Assembly (NCBI GenBank): GCA_944470555.2
Contig: OX104128.1
Span: 46,297,920-46,361,919, forward strand
Source of the DNA: Heterobilharzia americana
Lineage: Eukaryota; Platyhelminthes; Trematoda; Strigeidida; Schistosomatidae
Direction: 5' to 3'
DNA length: 64,000 bases
Shown piece by piece: positions 1 through 11,300 of this stretch (position 1 is the stretch's first letter; each line of letters starts with the position of its first letter). The notes beneath the pieces were generated by a model, which ran no database searches, was not told the origin of the DNA, and saw nothing but the letters and a program-made list of their open reading frames with translations. A program made the translations under genes and the position numbers.

Positions 1-1212
1 CAAGGTGTACCTCGGTGGAATTTCATTAGCGTCTTCTGTAACTCGTTCAGCAATTTCTTCCAGTATATGAGAGCTTAGTATCTAAATTTTGTGTTTTGAG
101 AATTTGTATTATCACCCATGAAGATATTTTTTGGACGGAAAACGACAATTCATGATAATAACAATAATTATCATTATTCCTGGAGATACAGGCACACACT
201 ATTTTTACAGATATGAATAAGTTTATGTACAAATTACATTCATCTTCATGGGAGGTAATCTGAATCCCTGCCTCTTTTCACTGTAAGATATAAGTGCTGC
301 ATGTGCATATAATGGAACATCCCAACAGAATAAGTATGCAAAAATTTAAAAAATGGACAAGTGGAAGTATTTTGTCTTGGCATAAGCAAAAAAAGCAGGC
401 TTATATTTAGACATTACAGGCATTACCTGGAGAAAAATAAAGCTTGAAGCTATTACTCACATTGTAACAGTTTGTACTTTTTGCTTGACTTAATGATGAA
501 ATGTTTGTGGATTGTTTACATATTGTACTTCATTGATGATTCCAGGACTGAATAATTCATCCATGCTAATACTATTCCACAACCAAGATTCATAATCTTG
601 ATGAATATTATGACTGAAAGCCAAATGTCTTCACTTTTCTAGCTCTAGCATCCAGAAGCAATAGACTTGTTTGAATGCACTAAATTGTCTTTCAGGACAT
701 CTTGTCCGCCGTTTTCACGGGTCGTGACGGCCTTGCAGTCGGTAAGTGTTGGACTTCGCTGGCCACTTTTATAATGAGTAAATCCTAGATTTTGATGATT
801 ATGAAATTGTTGTAGTTAGGCGTTCTGAACGTGGTAGAGCTGGTTACCCTCCATGAAGGGTAGTTTTAGCCATGGTCTGTTCTTTAAGTGATTAATTCTT
901 GATGACAACCAAGTCAACGTTTAGGACTGAATTATTTTTCTACAGCGAGAAAAAACAGACAAAGCAGCAGGCGGAGAAAGCAAGAATTCCAACAAGGAGA
1001 GCGTTTTCTATGCACATGTTTCTCCCTACTTAACTTCACTTGCCGCGGCTTTCATTGTTTGTCCTTTTTCTATAGAGTGGTTAGGAAATACAAATTTCCT
1101 GCTGTCATGAAGTGTGGAACTTCCGTTTTTGATTACTGTGCTGGGTGGAGCAGAATGTGCCGTTGGTTTGAGGTTATAACTTGTGGAAGTCTCCTCAAGG
1201 CTTCGTATGAAA
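1..1212. other. Non-coding flank, no gene seen
   Basis: AT-rich sequence with only short ORFs that lack family similarity or coding bias. The part from about 940 could be the 3' tail of the antisense LINE that follows, but I see no clear tail repeat or target-site duplication. Confidence 0.5.
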
Positions 1213-1237
1213 GGTCAGTGTAGGTGTGGTGGCTGTC

Positions 1238-1783
1238 TCATTGCACATTAAGGAGGCCGAGTATACGAAGTTGCGTGAAGGAGGCTGTCGGTGTATTCGA
1301 TAAGCCAAAAAAGTCGCTAGATGATAAGAAGTCAGCTAGTAACCGACCGAATTCAGAGGTTGATTTGGAGGCCTTCACTTTAGCAGGAAGTCTGTTCCAC
1401 AACTGAGAGAATTCGACGGTGAAGAAGTTTTCGCGCAAGCAGGACTTGAATGACTTCATTTTGACGCTGTGGGCGTAGTTGTGCAGGTCGTAACAATTGT
1501 TGTGTTCGAACTGAAACTCACCGCTGGCTGTAAGAGTGAGTTCGCTTAATGCATTAAAGAAGAGTGTCAGGTTAATTTTGAGTCGTCCTATCCGAAGTGT
1601 TTCTAGACTTAGTGTTCTGCATCTGGAGCTGTTGTCCTGTTTGCAGTCGTGTCCTAGTAATCTAGCTGTGAAATACCCTTGGACGCGATCTATTTCGTGT
1701 TTATCTTCTATGCGGATACCACTCAGTATAAATGTACAGTATTCTAACAGTGGACGTACGCAAGTTTTGTAGAGTAAAAACAT
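1238..1783 (-). pseudogene. LINE reverse transcriptase, thumb/C-terminal part
   Basis: This is a 181-codon open stretch on the minus strand. It opens with YKTCVRPLLEYC, the conserved block after the RT palm in CR1/Jockey LINEs, and continues with a basic C-terminal region containing FSQLWNRLPAKV, as in many LINE C-termini. It continues the RT fragments at higher coordinates but is separated from them by stops. It is retroelement debris, not a host gene. Confidence 0.8.
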
Positions 1784-2059
1784 GACTTCTTTTTAGTGGA
1801 AGTTACGAACTATGCAACCATCAGGATCCTAGATTCGCGAGTCTATGATGCTACCTGTTCAGAATATGTGAGGTCCCCTGAACATCTCAGTCCAAGGTCA
1901 CATACACTTAGGAACAGGAAGTTTCGTAGACTGAAGATGCAGTTGGACATCCACCGATGGAGCACCAAAACATATCCAGCCACATTCGCCTATATTGAAC
2001 TGAAGTCTCCAAGCAGTAGACCATGGGGATATTATATCGAGCTCCCTTTGTATTAGTGC

Positions 2060-2419
2060 TTAGAAGTGGGATAACTTTTCACGGGTGAATGTATATACAA
2101 CCTTTAGGTCATCAGCAAACAAGAATGGTTTACCGTGTGTAAAGCAGCTGCAGACGTCATTGACGCATAAAGTAAAGAGAAGGGGGCCTAATACACTGCC
2201 TTGAACAACACCAGAGGTGATTGGCCTAGGTTTTGAAGTGTATGAATCTACCTTTACCACTTGAGTGCGATTGCTGAGGAAAGAGTTAATCCATCCCAAC
2301 TGTGGATAGTCCATTCCCATAGTCATCAACTTACTTATTAACAGCAAGTGATCGACTCTGTCGAATGCCTTTGAAATGTCTAGATAGAGTACAAGGACTA
2401 ATTGGTGTCGGCCGCGCAT
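2060..2419 (-). pseudogene. LINE reverse transcriptase palm with FADD box
   Basis: This minus-strand stretch carries LDISKAFDRVDH (first catalytic Asp block), SGVVQGSVLGPLLFTLCVND (RT block 4) and FLFADDLKV (the FADD catalytic pair). The catalytic residues of this piece are intact, but the ORF is interrupted on both sides. It belongs to the antisense CR1-like LINE spanning 1213-2911. Confidence 0.88.
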
Positions 2420-2593
2420 AGTGGTTATGAAGTTAAAGAAGTCAGGATGGCTAGTTATACAGGACCTCGACTTTAGGAACCTATGTTGGCTCTATGTGAT
2501 GATGTTGCTACTAAGCATGTGCTGAAGAATGTTTCTTTAATAACTTTCTCCATAATTCTAGAAACTACAGGCATAATATTTATTGGTCTGTAG

Positions 2594-2911
2594 TTACTGG
2601 CTAGTTTTTTGAACCAGATTTATACCTAGGGAGAACAAATGATGTTTTCTATATATCAGGGTATGTGAAAGATTCCAAAGAGAGAGAAAATATCCTAGGA
2701 AATAATAGTGGAATATCAGGGCCACCAAATTAAAGAAATGTGATGATATTCCGTCTTTGCCGGCGCTGTTGGAGCATTTTAGCGTCCTAATGGCTTGGTG
2801 AATATGAGAGTATGTGAATTCAACCGTATCTGTTGTTTTTAGTTGAGAAGAATAGCTTTTAATATTCTGGGTCATTAAATTCAAAAAAAAGTTAAAGAAG
2901 ACTGGTGGCAA
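2594..2911 (-). pseudogene. LINE reverse transcriptase N-terminal block
   Basis: The segment IRTLKCSNSAGKDGISSHFF matches the lysine-rich (K-S-x-G-x-D-G-I) block that precedes the RT fingers in LINE proteins. The tail of this ORF (RKHHLFSLGINLV) is out of register with the next piece, so at least one frameshift separates it from the palm fragment. Confidence 0.75.
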
Positions 2912-3465
2912 CCACGGACTACACTTTCGAAAAGTCCTACTTCTGAGCGCTTAAAAACATCAGTACTGCCACAGCAAAATACAACAATGTCATGAACCTT
3001 AAATTATAAATGTGAAAAAAATAAGATCAACAAAGATAAACATACGTATCACAAAACAGTTATCAATATTCTCAGTATATTTGTCCGTATTGTGTAAAGT
3101 CGCTAGCAGCTGCAGTTGCGGTGCCTAATTGAAAACAGTAACAGCACCTACCGATAAAACTTCCGAAAGTTTGATCACGTCGAGCTCAGCAGTTGGTCGA
3201 GTCTTGATATCTGACTCAAGTTTTATATACGCTTCCTGATACAGTATCGCACTCTTATTATCCTCGACACCCATGATCCACCAGCGCCAGAATCTGTAAG
3301 TACCAAGAGGTAAGGCTGGGCGTAAACCACGACATGATGTTCAAAATAGGGCTAGGAAGATTTTGACATGAGCAGGAATAAACAAATGCTCAATTATGAC
3401 CTGTCAAATATATAAACAAAAAAAATGAAATGAATGCCACGAAATTCCGAATAACTAGTTTGGCG
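2912..3465. other. Non-coding interval, nothing identified
   Basis: No ORF of interest, RNA gene or repeat boundary is visible. It may contain the degraded 5' end of the antisense LINE. Confidence 0.4.
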
Positions 3466-3886
3466 TTCGCATGTGTAGGATATATCGTCATCTACTTCTG
3501 CTCAATGTGTACTCACAGTGAGCCATTTCTGTTACTCATCAAAGGTGCTTTCCCAGTTCCATAGAGTATTTCTAGTAGGACGATCCTATTATCGTCAGTG
3601 ATAAACTTTCTTAGAAAAGCATTACGTGACTTCAAATGCAAACGGTGTAGTATTCACTATTCCTCACTTGGCCGAACTCGTCACAGCATAGTATCAACAA
3701 CTCAACTGAATTACTGTCTGATTCGGTGTTTTGCATGTGATATTTTACGAAAAGATCACTCCATCGTACTAAAGAGGCAAATGAATATTCCAACTTGGGG
3801 GCAGCTGGTCCATCTGTCAGGACTGCCTAGATGGACCATGTAAGAATTGATTGTCGTACTGTAAATTCATCCAGACTTTGAAGATT
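3466..3886 (+). repeat. 421-bp dispersed repeat, copy 1
   Basis: This block reappears at 8913-9333 with a constant offset of 5447. It is identical as far as I can read except for a few bases in the first ten. Each copy holds the same 81-codon ORF (3598-3843 here), which starts [14 protein letters not shown] and resembles no family I know, so it is probably not a gene. Near the end there is a 10-bp perfect stem, 3806-3815 pairing with 3829-3838 around a 13-nt loop. The ends do not show the TG...CA of an LTR. I see no A/B-box promoter or poly(A) tail. It is an unclassified, recently copied element. Confidence 0.85.
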
Positions 3887-4115
3887 ATTGACCTCAATGC
3901 ACTGGTTGTAATACTTTTCAATTTTTTTCGCGGACCTATTAAGGAGGCAGCTCAGGTAGTCTACCCCTGGTCAATTCCCTATGTAAGACCACACGTAGAG
4001 TTACTAAACACGGCTGCATGCCCCCTTACCAACGAGAAGTGGAAGTGTTCTAATGAAAGTATGTAGAAGAGCGACAGGTTCGTCTCTTGGACCATCTAGC
4101 GAAATATGCTGAAAG

Positions 4116-5062
4116 CCTCCGACAATCTAGCTTGCTCCTGTACCTCACGTTTACGACTTGACCGCAACCTTATGCGGCATGAACATTTTCTCGAAAATCG
4201 ACTTGGTCAAAGCGTACAACCAGATACCTATGGCAGCAGAAGATATCGCGAAAACAGCCATTATTACTCCTTTTGGCCTGTTTGAATTCCTGCGCATGCC
4301 TTTTGGTCTTCGGAATGCAGCACAAACATTCCAACGCTTTATGGACGACGTCTTCCGTGGTCTGAATTTTGTTCATGTCTACATCGATGACTGTCTAATT
4401 GCGAGTCCAGATAAGGAAACACACCTTAAACATTTGGACCTCGCATTCGAAAGACTCAAAAAACATGGCATCACAGTTAACTTACAGAAGTGTGAAATAG
4501 GAGTTGAATCACTCAGCTTCCTTGGGCATACCATTGACAACAAAGGTATACGCCCATTGAGAGATAAAGTGGCGGCTATCACAAACTATCCAGAGCCGAC
4601 CACTGTGAAACATCTCCGCACTTTCAATGGCCTGGTAAGTTATTACCGAAGGTTTATCCCTAACTGTGCCTCTGTCATGAGACCACTCACAGATCTACTT
4701 CGAGGAACTGCGAAGTTCGTGTCTCTGGACAACGCGGCTAGACTTGCTTTCTCCAAAGTCAAGGAAGCCATTTCGAACGCAACCATGCTTATGCATCATG
4801 ACCCCAATGCTCCTCTGAGTATTGCTGTTGATGCATCTGATTCAGCAATTGGAGCAGTTTTGCAACAGTTGACTGACAACCAGTGGCAACCGTTAGCCTT
4901 TTTCTCGAGGCGGCTGCAAGACGCGGAAACAAGATACAGTACATTTGGTAGGGAACTCCTAGCCATGTACTGTTCTGTACGCCATTTTCGACATTCTGTG
5001 GAAGGTCGTGATTTCATTATTTTCACAGACCACAAACCGTTAACCTTTTCCCTCGTGAGTCG
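4116..5062 (+). pseudogene. Gypsy pol: reverse transcriptase and RNase H
   Basis: Numbering is from the ATG at 4158 (331-codon ORF). The RT catalytic residues are Asp15 (KIDLVKAY) and Asp77/Asp78 (YIDD). The FLGH block follows near residue 121. RNase H follows with Asp225 (VDASDSAIG), Glu266 (RELLAM) and Asp291 (TDHKPLTF). All catalytic residues are present. The reading frame is lost after LTFSL, where the RNase H C-terminus should continue; the sequence resumes in another frame at 5063. Coding extends a few codons 5' of the ATG, so that ATG is not the original start. Confidence 0.9.
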
Positions 5063-6505
5063 CGACAGCTGGATTACATTTCCCAGTTCACGTCAGACAT
5101 CCGCCACATTTCTGGAGCAAACAACTCCGCAGCCGACGCACTATCTCGAATAGCTTCGATAAACTATATCGAGGGTATTGATCTCGTTGAACTAGCTCGG
5201 CGTCAAAAGGAAGACCTTGAGCTGCATCATGAGTTGTCGTCCACAACTCTCAAACTGCGACTTTGTCCTGTTGGATCAGACAAGGATGCAATTTTGTGCG
5301 ATGTCTCTGCTAGTCAACCACGCCCAATAGTTCCGAAGAGTTGTCGACGCAACGTCTTCAATACGTTGCACAAACTCTCTCATCCAGGTGTACGAGCCAC
5401 CATTAGGCTTATCGCACAACGTTTCTGCTGGCCTGGGATGAACAAAGACGTTAAGGAGTGGGCCCAGTCGTGCTTAGCTTGTCAAAAGTGTAAAGTCACG
5501 CGACACACGAAAAGCCCTTTAGGCTCATTTCTAGCCCCAGACATGCGTTTCGACCACGTCCATATAGATATTGTAGGACCCCTACCAGAATCTAATGGAT
5601 GTACCTACCTTTTCACCTGTGTTGATCGTTTCACACGATGGCCGGAAGCAGTACCCATTAAAGATATTACTGCCGAAACAGTTGCTCGTGTTTTCGTCGA
5701 AAGATGGATCGCGAACTTCGGATGTCCATCCTACGTCACAACCGACCGTGGGCGCCAATTTGAGTGCGGACTATTTCACGCTCTAACGGCACTTTTAGGT
5801 TGCACTCGGTTCCGAACGACAGCCTACCATCCACAAGCAAATGGCATGGTAGAGCGTTTCCATCGACAGCTGAAAGCTTCCCTTTCAGCTACAAACATAC
5901 CTCAGTGGACCGAGGCTCTGCCTCTAGTCCTACTAGGTATTCGTAACGCGTTGAAAGTTGATGCTGGATGCACTCCTGCAGAACTCGTCTATGGGACCAC
6001 TCTTCGCCTACCAGGTGAGTTTGTTTCCCCTTCAACTTTCAAACATGTTTCCGACAGGGCATCTTACGTGACTAGGCTTACAAACGCAATGCGTTCAGTT
6101 AGGCCTTCTCCGATTAGACCGCAAACGACTGATGTTTTCGTCCACCCCAGTTTACAGAAGACATCACACGTGTTTGTTCGCCACGACGCTGTTCGTCGAC
6201 CACTTGAACCACCCTACGACGGGCCGTTCAAAGTGATTAAGCGACATGAGAAATTCTATGTAATTGAGCGAGGCGGACGCGAAGATACTGTCAGTATCGA
6301 CCGTTTGAAACCAGCTTATTTCGAAGGCAACCCCATTGTAAGTGACGTTTCAGCTCGCTACATCCGACCGACGGATGACTCAATTATCGAAATTCTCGAC
6401 GATGTGCCTGGTAATGCACAGCTGCAACAACCAGCGGCGCAACAAAAAACACGATCAGGTCGAACCGTCAGGTTCCCAGAGTACCTGAAGTCATATTCAA
6501 CTTAG
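5063..6505 (+). pseudogene. Gypsy pol: end of RNase H region and integrase
   Basis: The frame is open from RQLDYISQF at 5063, upstream of the first ATG at 5234, to the stop at 6505. Counting from that ATG, the integrase zinc finger is His46, His50, Cys80 and Cys83. The catalytic triad is Asp112 (HIDIVGPL), Asp171 (TTDRGRQF) and Glu207 (NGMVERFH), with D171-E207 at the D,D35E spacing of integrases. The C-terminal DGPFKVIKR block is the family's usual DNA-binding end. The ORF ends [14 protein letters not shown]. The domain looks intact, but it is cut off from RT by the frameshift. Confidence 0.92.
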
Positions 6506-6964
6506 CTGTGTGTGTGCCAACCATTTTTTTTCTTCGAGGCACTATTTTTCTTATTTACCGGCACACAAACCCTCGTACACTTTGCCTTTTTATATCAATT
6601 TTTATTTACCATGTAATAAAAACTAAAAAAAACGGCGAAGATAAGCGTAAATTTTTTTTTTCGACACGTTTATATATAAATAATTCCCATTTTTACGCAA
6701 CGTTTTCGTGGTATTAAAGACTTTTATTTATATTCCAGGTGCAACGAGCACTGGACGGAACGTCGAAAGGAACAGATGACCGCGACCGACGTACAATTTC
6801 ATTTATTGTATTTTATTTATTTAATCGCCACGACACCCTAGAATAAGGTTCAGACAACCAGGGGCCACCTCACGCAGTGAGCCCATCGGAGAGTTTTACC
6901 AGTGGAGAAACCACTGGGTTTTTACTTCCGGCTGGTATCGTCTTAGGGTCCTCACGAACCCACT
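6506..6964 (+). other. Gypsy 3' non-coding internal region
   Basis: T- and A-rich sequence between the pol stop and the polypurine tract. Its small ORFs show no similarity. Confidence 0.6.
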
Positions 6965-6977
6965 AGGGGGGGAGTGA
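6965..6977 (+). promoter_or_regulatory. Polypurine tract of the gypsy element
   Basis: A purine run (AGGGGGGGAGTGA) immediately precedes the LTR start. This is the expected plus-strand priming site for LTR retrotransposons. Confidence 0.75.
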
Positions 6978-6979
6978 TC

Positions 6980-7313
6980 TGTAGCGTCATACACTTCCCC
7001 AAAATCAATAGCCTAGGGTTTGACGACTTCGACATTGATGCTGACCTTGATAGTTTAACTGGACTCGCTAAGCTGAAGGCACCCGGTCAAGCATCCTCGC
7101 CATTTGGCACGCTGTCGTGTTACGTTGCATTGCTCGTATTCGACTCTCTAGCCAGTTAGTTGGAACGCATCGGTATTTTGGCATAACCATCCAAATATAC
7201 TATTCCATCCGACTACGCTATCGTGTTCTTCCTTGGTCTCGTATTCGTGGGTATATAACAAGTTCGAATAATTAGTGATTGGTCTTTGCGTCTGTCAAGT
7301 TCGCACCAGGACA
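6980..7313 (+). repeat. 3' LTR of the gypsy element
   Basis: It begins TGTAGCG directly after the polypurine tract. Its first 150 nt recur, diverged and in reverse orientation, at 43774-43926 next to a gag fragment, which supports the LTR reading. A TATA-like GTATATAA lies near 7251. The 3' boundary is uncertain: CA occurs at several places between 7304 and 7313. Confidence 0.75.
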
Positions 7314-8277
7314 AATCCTAAACTCCCATTGAGCTTTCGGAGGAAAAGTGGTGTCTTAATAACGGCCTACAAGCTCGTCTACGAAGCGGACCAACCTGAC
7401 AGATCAGGATTATCGGTCCAAGGCCAATAGTCTCGCGGGAACCCTACTATTGGGCAAAAATGAGAGTGAGATTAAACTTCTCATTGTGCGTGCCTTATAG
7501 AGTGCTCTGGCAAAGGAAGTAGCTACAGTTTCCTCAGTTGACTCCCACAAACAAATGCCTGATAAGTACATGAGGACAAAGAGCCTATCACAAACATTTT
7601 CCGGTAGCAACTGAAGGTACGGTCATCGATCTACGTATTCCCCAGGCCAAGGAGCTGCAATGACACCATCCCTTCCCCATATTTCCCAGATTTTTTCCAC
7701 GAGTACATTTCGTTCGTTTGTCCTCACTACATACTCATTGTTTCCGGCAGTAGTTTTTGAAAAACACTAAATACCTAATCACAGGTGCTCGCAAAGATGC
7801 GGCGTTCAAAAATTCAACTTATCTGATCTGCATGTCCGTTGGTCTTCCAAAGTAACTAAGCAACAATTAGCGAAAACACTTCAAAAAAACAATCACCACT
7901 TCCAAAGGTATAAGCGGGTGAAATCTAAATGAAATTGCAACCATATGAGAGGGAGAATCGGACCAAGAGAACCCAGCCCCGATAACTGGAAGCAAGAGCT
8001 CAAAATATACAATTTTCTTCCACTCGCACTATTGATGTTGGATTTTGGATAATGGGTGTTCATCCAGGATAAAGAAGGGTGTCTAGCATGAATCCTTTGA
8101 GGAGCGTAAAATAAAGAGAAGCCCGTGTAAATGCAAGAAGTGTATTTCAAAGAAAGTTTCCACTTGAGGCGAACTTATGACATGAGACATTGAAGATTGT
8201 TCATTGTTTGCATGGCTTAAGAAGACAGTGATTTGACCTTCGGCGTGGATGTAAATTTGGGTCCATAAGATTTACTG
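7314..8277. other. Upstream flank of the carrier gene
   Basis: Region 7390-7605 can be read on the + strand as a weak, stop-interrupted coding-like stretch (around NLTDQDYRSKANSLAG) that I do not recognise; it may be further retroelement sequence. The rest is non-coding. The promoter and 5' UTR of the carrier gene should lie close to 8277, but no clear TATA box, initiator or spliced-leader acceptor can be chosen. Confidence 0.4.
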
Positions 8278-8385
8278 ATGTGCGAGACGAACTGTCATGT
8301 TGTGAGCCCGATAAAAAGTTTTGTGGCGGGTGGATTTGGAGGCGCATGCTGTATTACAATAGGTCACCCTTTCGACACTATAAAG
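8278..8385 (+). CDS. SLC25A20: Carrier exon 1 (residues 1-36), start codon
   Basis: The ATG at 8278 opens a short N-terminus (MCETNCHVV) followed by [13 protein letters not shown] and the first carrier signature PFDTIK. No other in-frame ATG lies between it and the conserved region, and the N-terminal length matches the family. The exon ends AAG before GTCAGT, phase 0. Confidence 0.9.
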
Positions 8386-11300
8386 GTCAGTTTTTCACTG
8401 CTTGCGACTAGAAACGATTTATATCTTTCAGTGTAACCGTTGTCACCTGATAAATGTAATTGTGCGGAAGCTCTTGAAGTAGTTCAACTTCCTCAGGCGT
8501 GATATGTATTTCTCCAAGCTGACGAAAAGCAAGAGTAAGCCCACTACTGGGCTGTGATTACTGAATCATTTGATTATAATAAGCGTTTATTGAAAGTATA
8601 AGGTTCTTAACTTTGAGATTTCCCTCTTGGTTCGTCCTGTTGATTTTTGCCAGGGCTCCCACGATCTGTTTCTGTGTGTACTTAACTTATCAAAGAATCC
8701 ATTTGCATGCTGCTTCGTAACTGTTGACAAACCTTTCGGTCAGCAGATCTGTGGAAATGAAAGCGATGAGTGTGGTTGCTGAATATTGCTCATCTGTCCC
8801 AAGGATCAAGAGTAGCTCCTACTGAAACAAAACATCGCGAGAACTTCCGTGAATTGCCGCTTAATATGAACAGTTGAAATTACTTTGAAGCCACCACATC
8901 CCTAGTTCGGTGTTCGCTTGCGTAGGATATATCGTCATCTACTTCTGCTCAATGTGTACTCACAGTGAGCCATTTCTGTTACTCATCAAAGGTGCTTTCC
9001 CAGTTCCATAGAGTATTTCTAGTAGGACGATCCTATTATCGTCAGTGATAAACTTTCTTAGAAAAGCATTACGTGACTTCAAATGCAAACGGTGTAGTAT
9101 TCACTATTCCTCACTTGGCCGAACTCGTCACAGCATAGTATCAACAACTCAACTGAATTACTGTCTGATTCGGTGTTTTGCATGTGATATTTTACGAAAA
9201 GATCACTCCATCGTACTAAAGAGGCAAATGAATATTCCAACTTGGGGGCAGCTGGTCCATCTGTCAGGACTGCCTAGATGGACCATGTAAGAATTGATTG
9301 TCGTACTGTAAATTCATCCAGACTTTGAAGATTTGTGGTTTCATAACAGTGGTGCTATGGCTTCTGGATAATTGAGTGTTTATTTTGTTGCATTGATGTG
9401 GAAGGATGGCTTGTTTTCACAGTAAACGCCAGGATTTCTTGTATTTATTTGTTACTTAGCCGTGACGTTTTCATCTTGACTTTTACATTAATCTTATTTT
9501 CAAATTTGAAGAAGTTTTGGTAATGCGATGGGTTTCTAACTTTTCGCTTAGCCGATATGAAGCTTTTTGTGAGTCTGTAGTGAATTTGATCGTCAGTGGC
9601 TTGTCATCGCTAATGGAACGTGTTTTTGAGTCATAGGTTATTAGGTAGTATTTGTATACAATTCATATGTATGAAAGAAATTGTGATGGATCTTGATATT
9701 TTTGAACTTCTGAGCGTAGACAGTGTGAAAGCGTTTAGTTCTTAAAATGCATGAAAATAATTTACAGTCAGTTACTTTTTGATATTTGATTTACAGTAGA
9801 TGTTAAGTCATTCGAAATATGTAACTTGGTAACTGGTCGGCCATTGGGTATGAACATTTATTTAATACTGGGGTTATATATGCTTTGAAAGGCTCTTCTG
9901 TGCTGCTCTTCTGTTTGCTTTTCCCAGCTGGCGCTGCACTATTTGTGTCTGATATAAATGCAAACAGACAATCTTAACCAAAACAGATATTTTAGAATTT
10001 GCAAGTGTATACTTTCACTATTCTTTTTGCGGAAGCAAGCAAAATACGAGGTAGGGAAACTAAGTCGAATTTAGTCAGTTCCTTACCTAAAGAAATTTAT
10101 CCAAGTATTTAGGTGAAACTATTTTGTGTTATTTGTTTATTTTGTTAGTTTCAGACGTGCATGAAGAAATGGGCTTCTCACGTGTTTATGAACATACTCG
10201 CAATTAACAAACATCTTTTTATCAAGATATTTAAACATTTCTTTGCCCTGCTTTTTGTCGTACACATCACGGTCATCAATAAAAATGCCGGTAGGACAAG
10301 GTTTTCACTTCTGTTTTTATTTCTTAGTCTTCATTTCCTAAGGATTTTATGGGCGTTTAGTTAGTTGATAGTTGAAGTACTTTTTTAAATGAATTTTTAA
10401 TAGGTGAGGTTGCAGACAATGCCGTATGTCGAAGCAGGAGCAACGCCCCTGTACCATGGAACTTTCGATTGTATTAAGAAAACTGTAGCTGCTGATGGAA
10501 TTTCGGGTCTGTACAAGGGTATGGGAGTACCTATAGCTGGAGTTGCACCTGTTTTTGCCATCTGCTTCTTTGGATTTAATTTAGGAAAACGAATTTTTGC
10601 GGGGGATCCAATGCACCTGAAGTATGTGAAATTTTCATATGATAATGTTGCTACAGAAAAGTGAAATTCTGATGGCTGGAATGTTCTCTGGTGTTTTTAC
10701 CACTGCAATCTTGGGTCCAGGAGAGCGTATTAAATGCCTTTTACAGGTAGGATCAACGTCTTTCAAATATGGCTTCTGCAGCGAAAAACGTATATTTTCA
10801 AGCTGTGGTCGTATGTTTTTAAGTGATACTTTCGTGATGGGAATTTGTAGATGTTTGGTTATGTAAAAGTTCCTCAGTCAAATAATTGCATTACGTAGCT
10901 TGCAATAAAATTCCTTAGTTTAAATAAGATAGAAAATGATAAGTGTCAGAACGTGTTTCTCGGGTCAAGTTTAGATTGTCACTCTAGTTGTGAGTTTAGT
11001 TTCGACTCACGCTCCCTTTTCGTGTGTTACGTCAAACTAACATGCTAATTGAAACAGGTATCCAATCTTTTGTCGAGAAACTTGGTACAATCGTATAAAG
11101 CAACACTACTTTCGATCCATTGAGATATGAGTAACAACCCCAATAGATCATTCTCGAAGCTATGTTTAAAAACCCTATAAATACCTGAAAATGTTGCATA
11201 AGCCGAGTAATCTACATACTTCTGTGCGCTAATTTTTGTGTAGCTTGCCTTGATTTGCTGAAACCTAGCTTGAAATCATCGGTGACAGCGAATACCCGAA

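Larger units (their letters stand above)
1213..2911 (-). mobile_element. CR1/Jockey-like non-LTR retrotransposon fragment, antisense, 5'-truncated
   Basis: Three minus-strand open stretches lie in the right order for the reverse transcriptase of a CR1-type LINE: the N-terminal RT block (2911-2594), the palm with the FADD catalytic motif (2419-2060), and the thumb/C-terminal region (1783-1238). The 2059-1784 interval joins them. On the minus strand it still reads a recognisable post-palm segment (WSTAWRLQFNIGECGW), then meets in-frame stops. No endonuclease domain is visible, so the copy is 5'-truncated and dead. A separate, longer copy of a related element lies at about 37400-40120. Family assignment rests on RT motifs only. 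Confidence 0.85.
4116..7313 (+). mobile_element. Ty3/gypsy LTR retrotransposon, 5'-truncated
   Basis: It contains in order reverse transcriptase, RNase H, integrase, a polypurine tract and an LTR, which is the Ty3/gypsy (Metaviridae-type) order. Gag, protease and the first RT blocks are missing. Recognisable coding starts with PVPHVYDLTATL just before 4158. A frameshift with loss of about ten codons occurs near 5055-5065, between RNase H and integrase, so the copy cannot make a full polyprotein. No matching 5' LTR is found upstream. Schistosome gypsy families such as Boudicca or Saci are the obvious comparisons, but I cannot assign one. Confidence 0.9.

Noticed and set aside
1796..2056. 86-codon plus-strand ORF
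   Set aside because: It lies opposite the CR1-like RT region between palm and thumb; the minus strand has the recognisable protein.
3598..3843. 81-codon ORF in the 421-bp repeat as a gene (also 9045-9290)
   Set aside because: Its identity in both copies simply reflects repeat identity. There is no similarity to a known family and no coding bias.
3466..9333. The two 421-bp repeats as LTRs of one 5.9-kb retrotransposon
   Set aside because: No TG...CA ends, no polypurine tract before the second copy, and the gypsy element inside has its own polypurine tract and LTR at 6965-7313.
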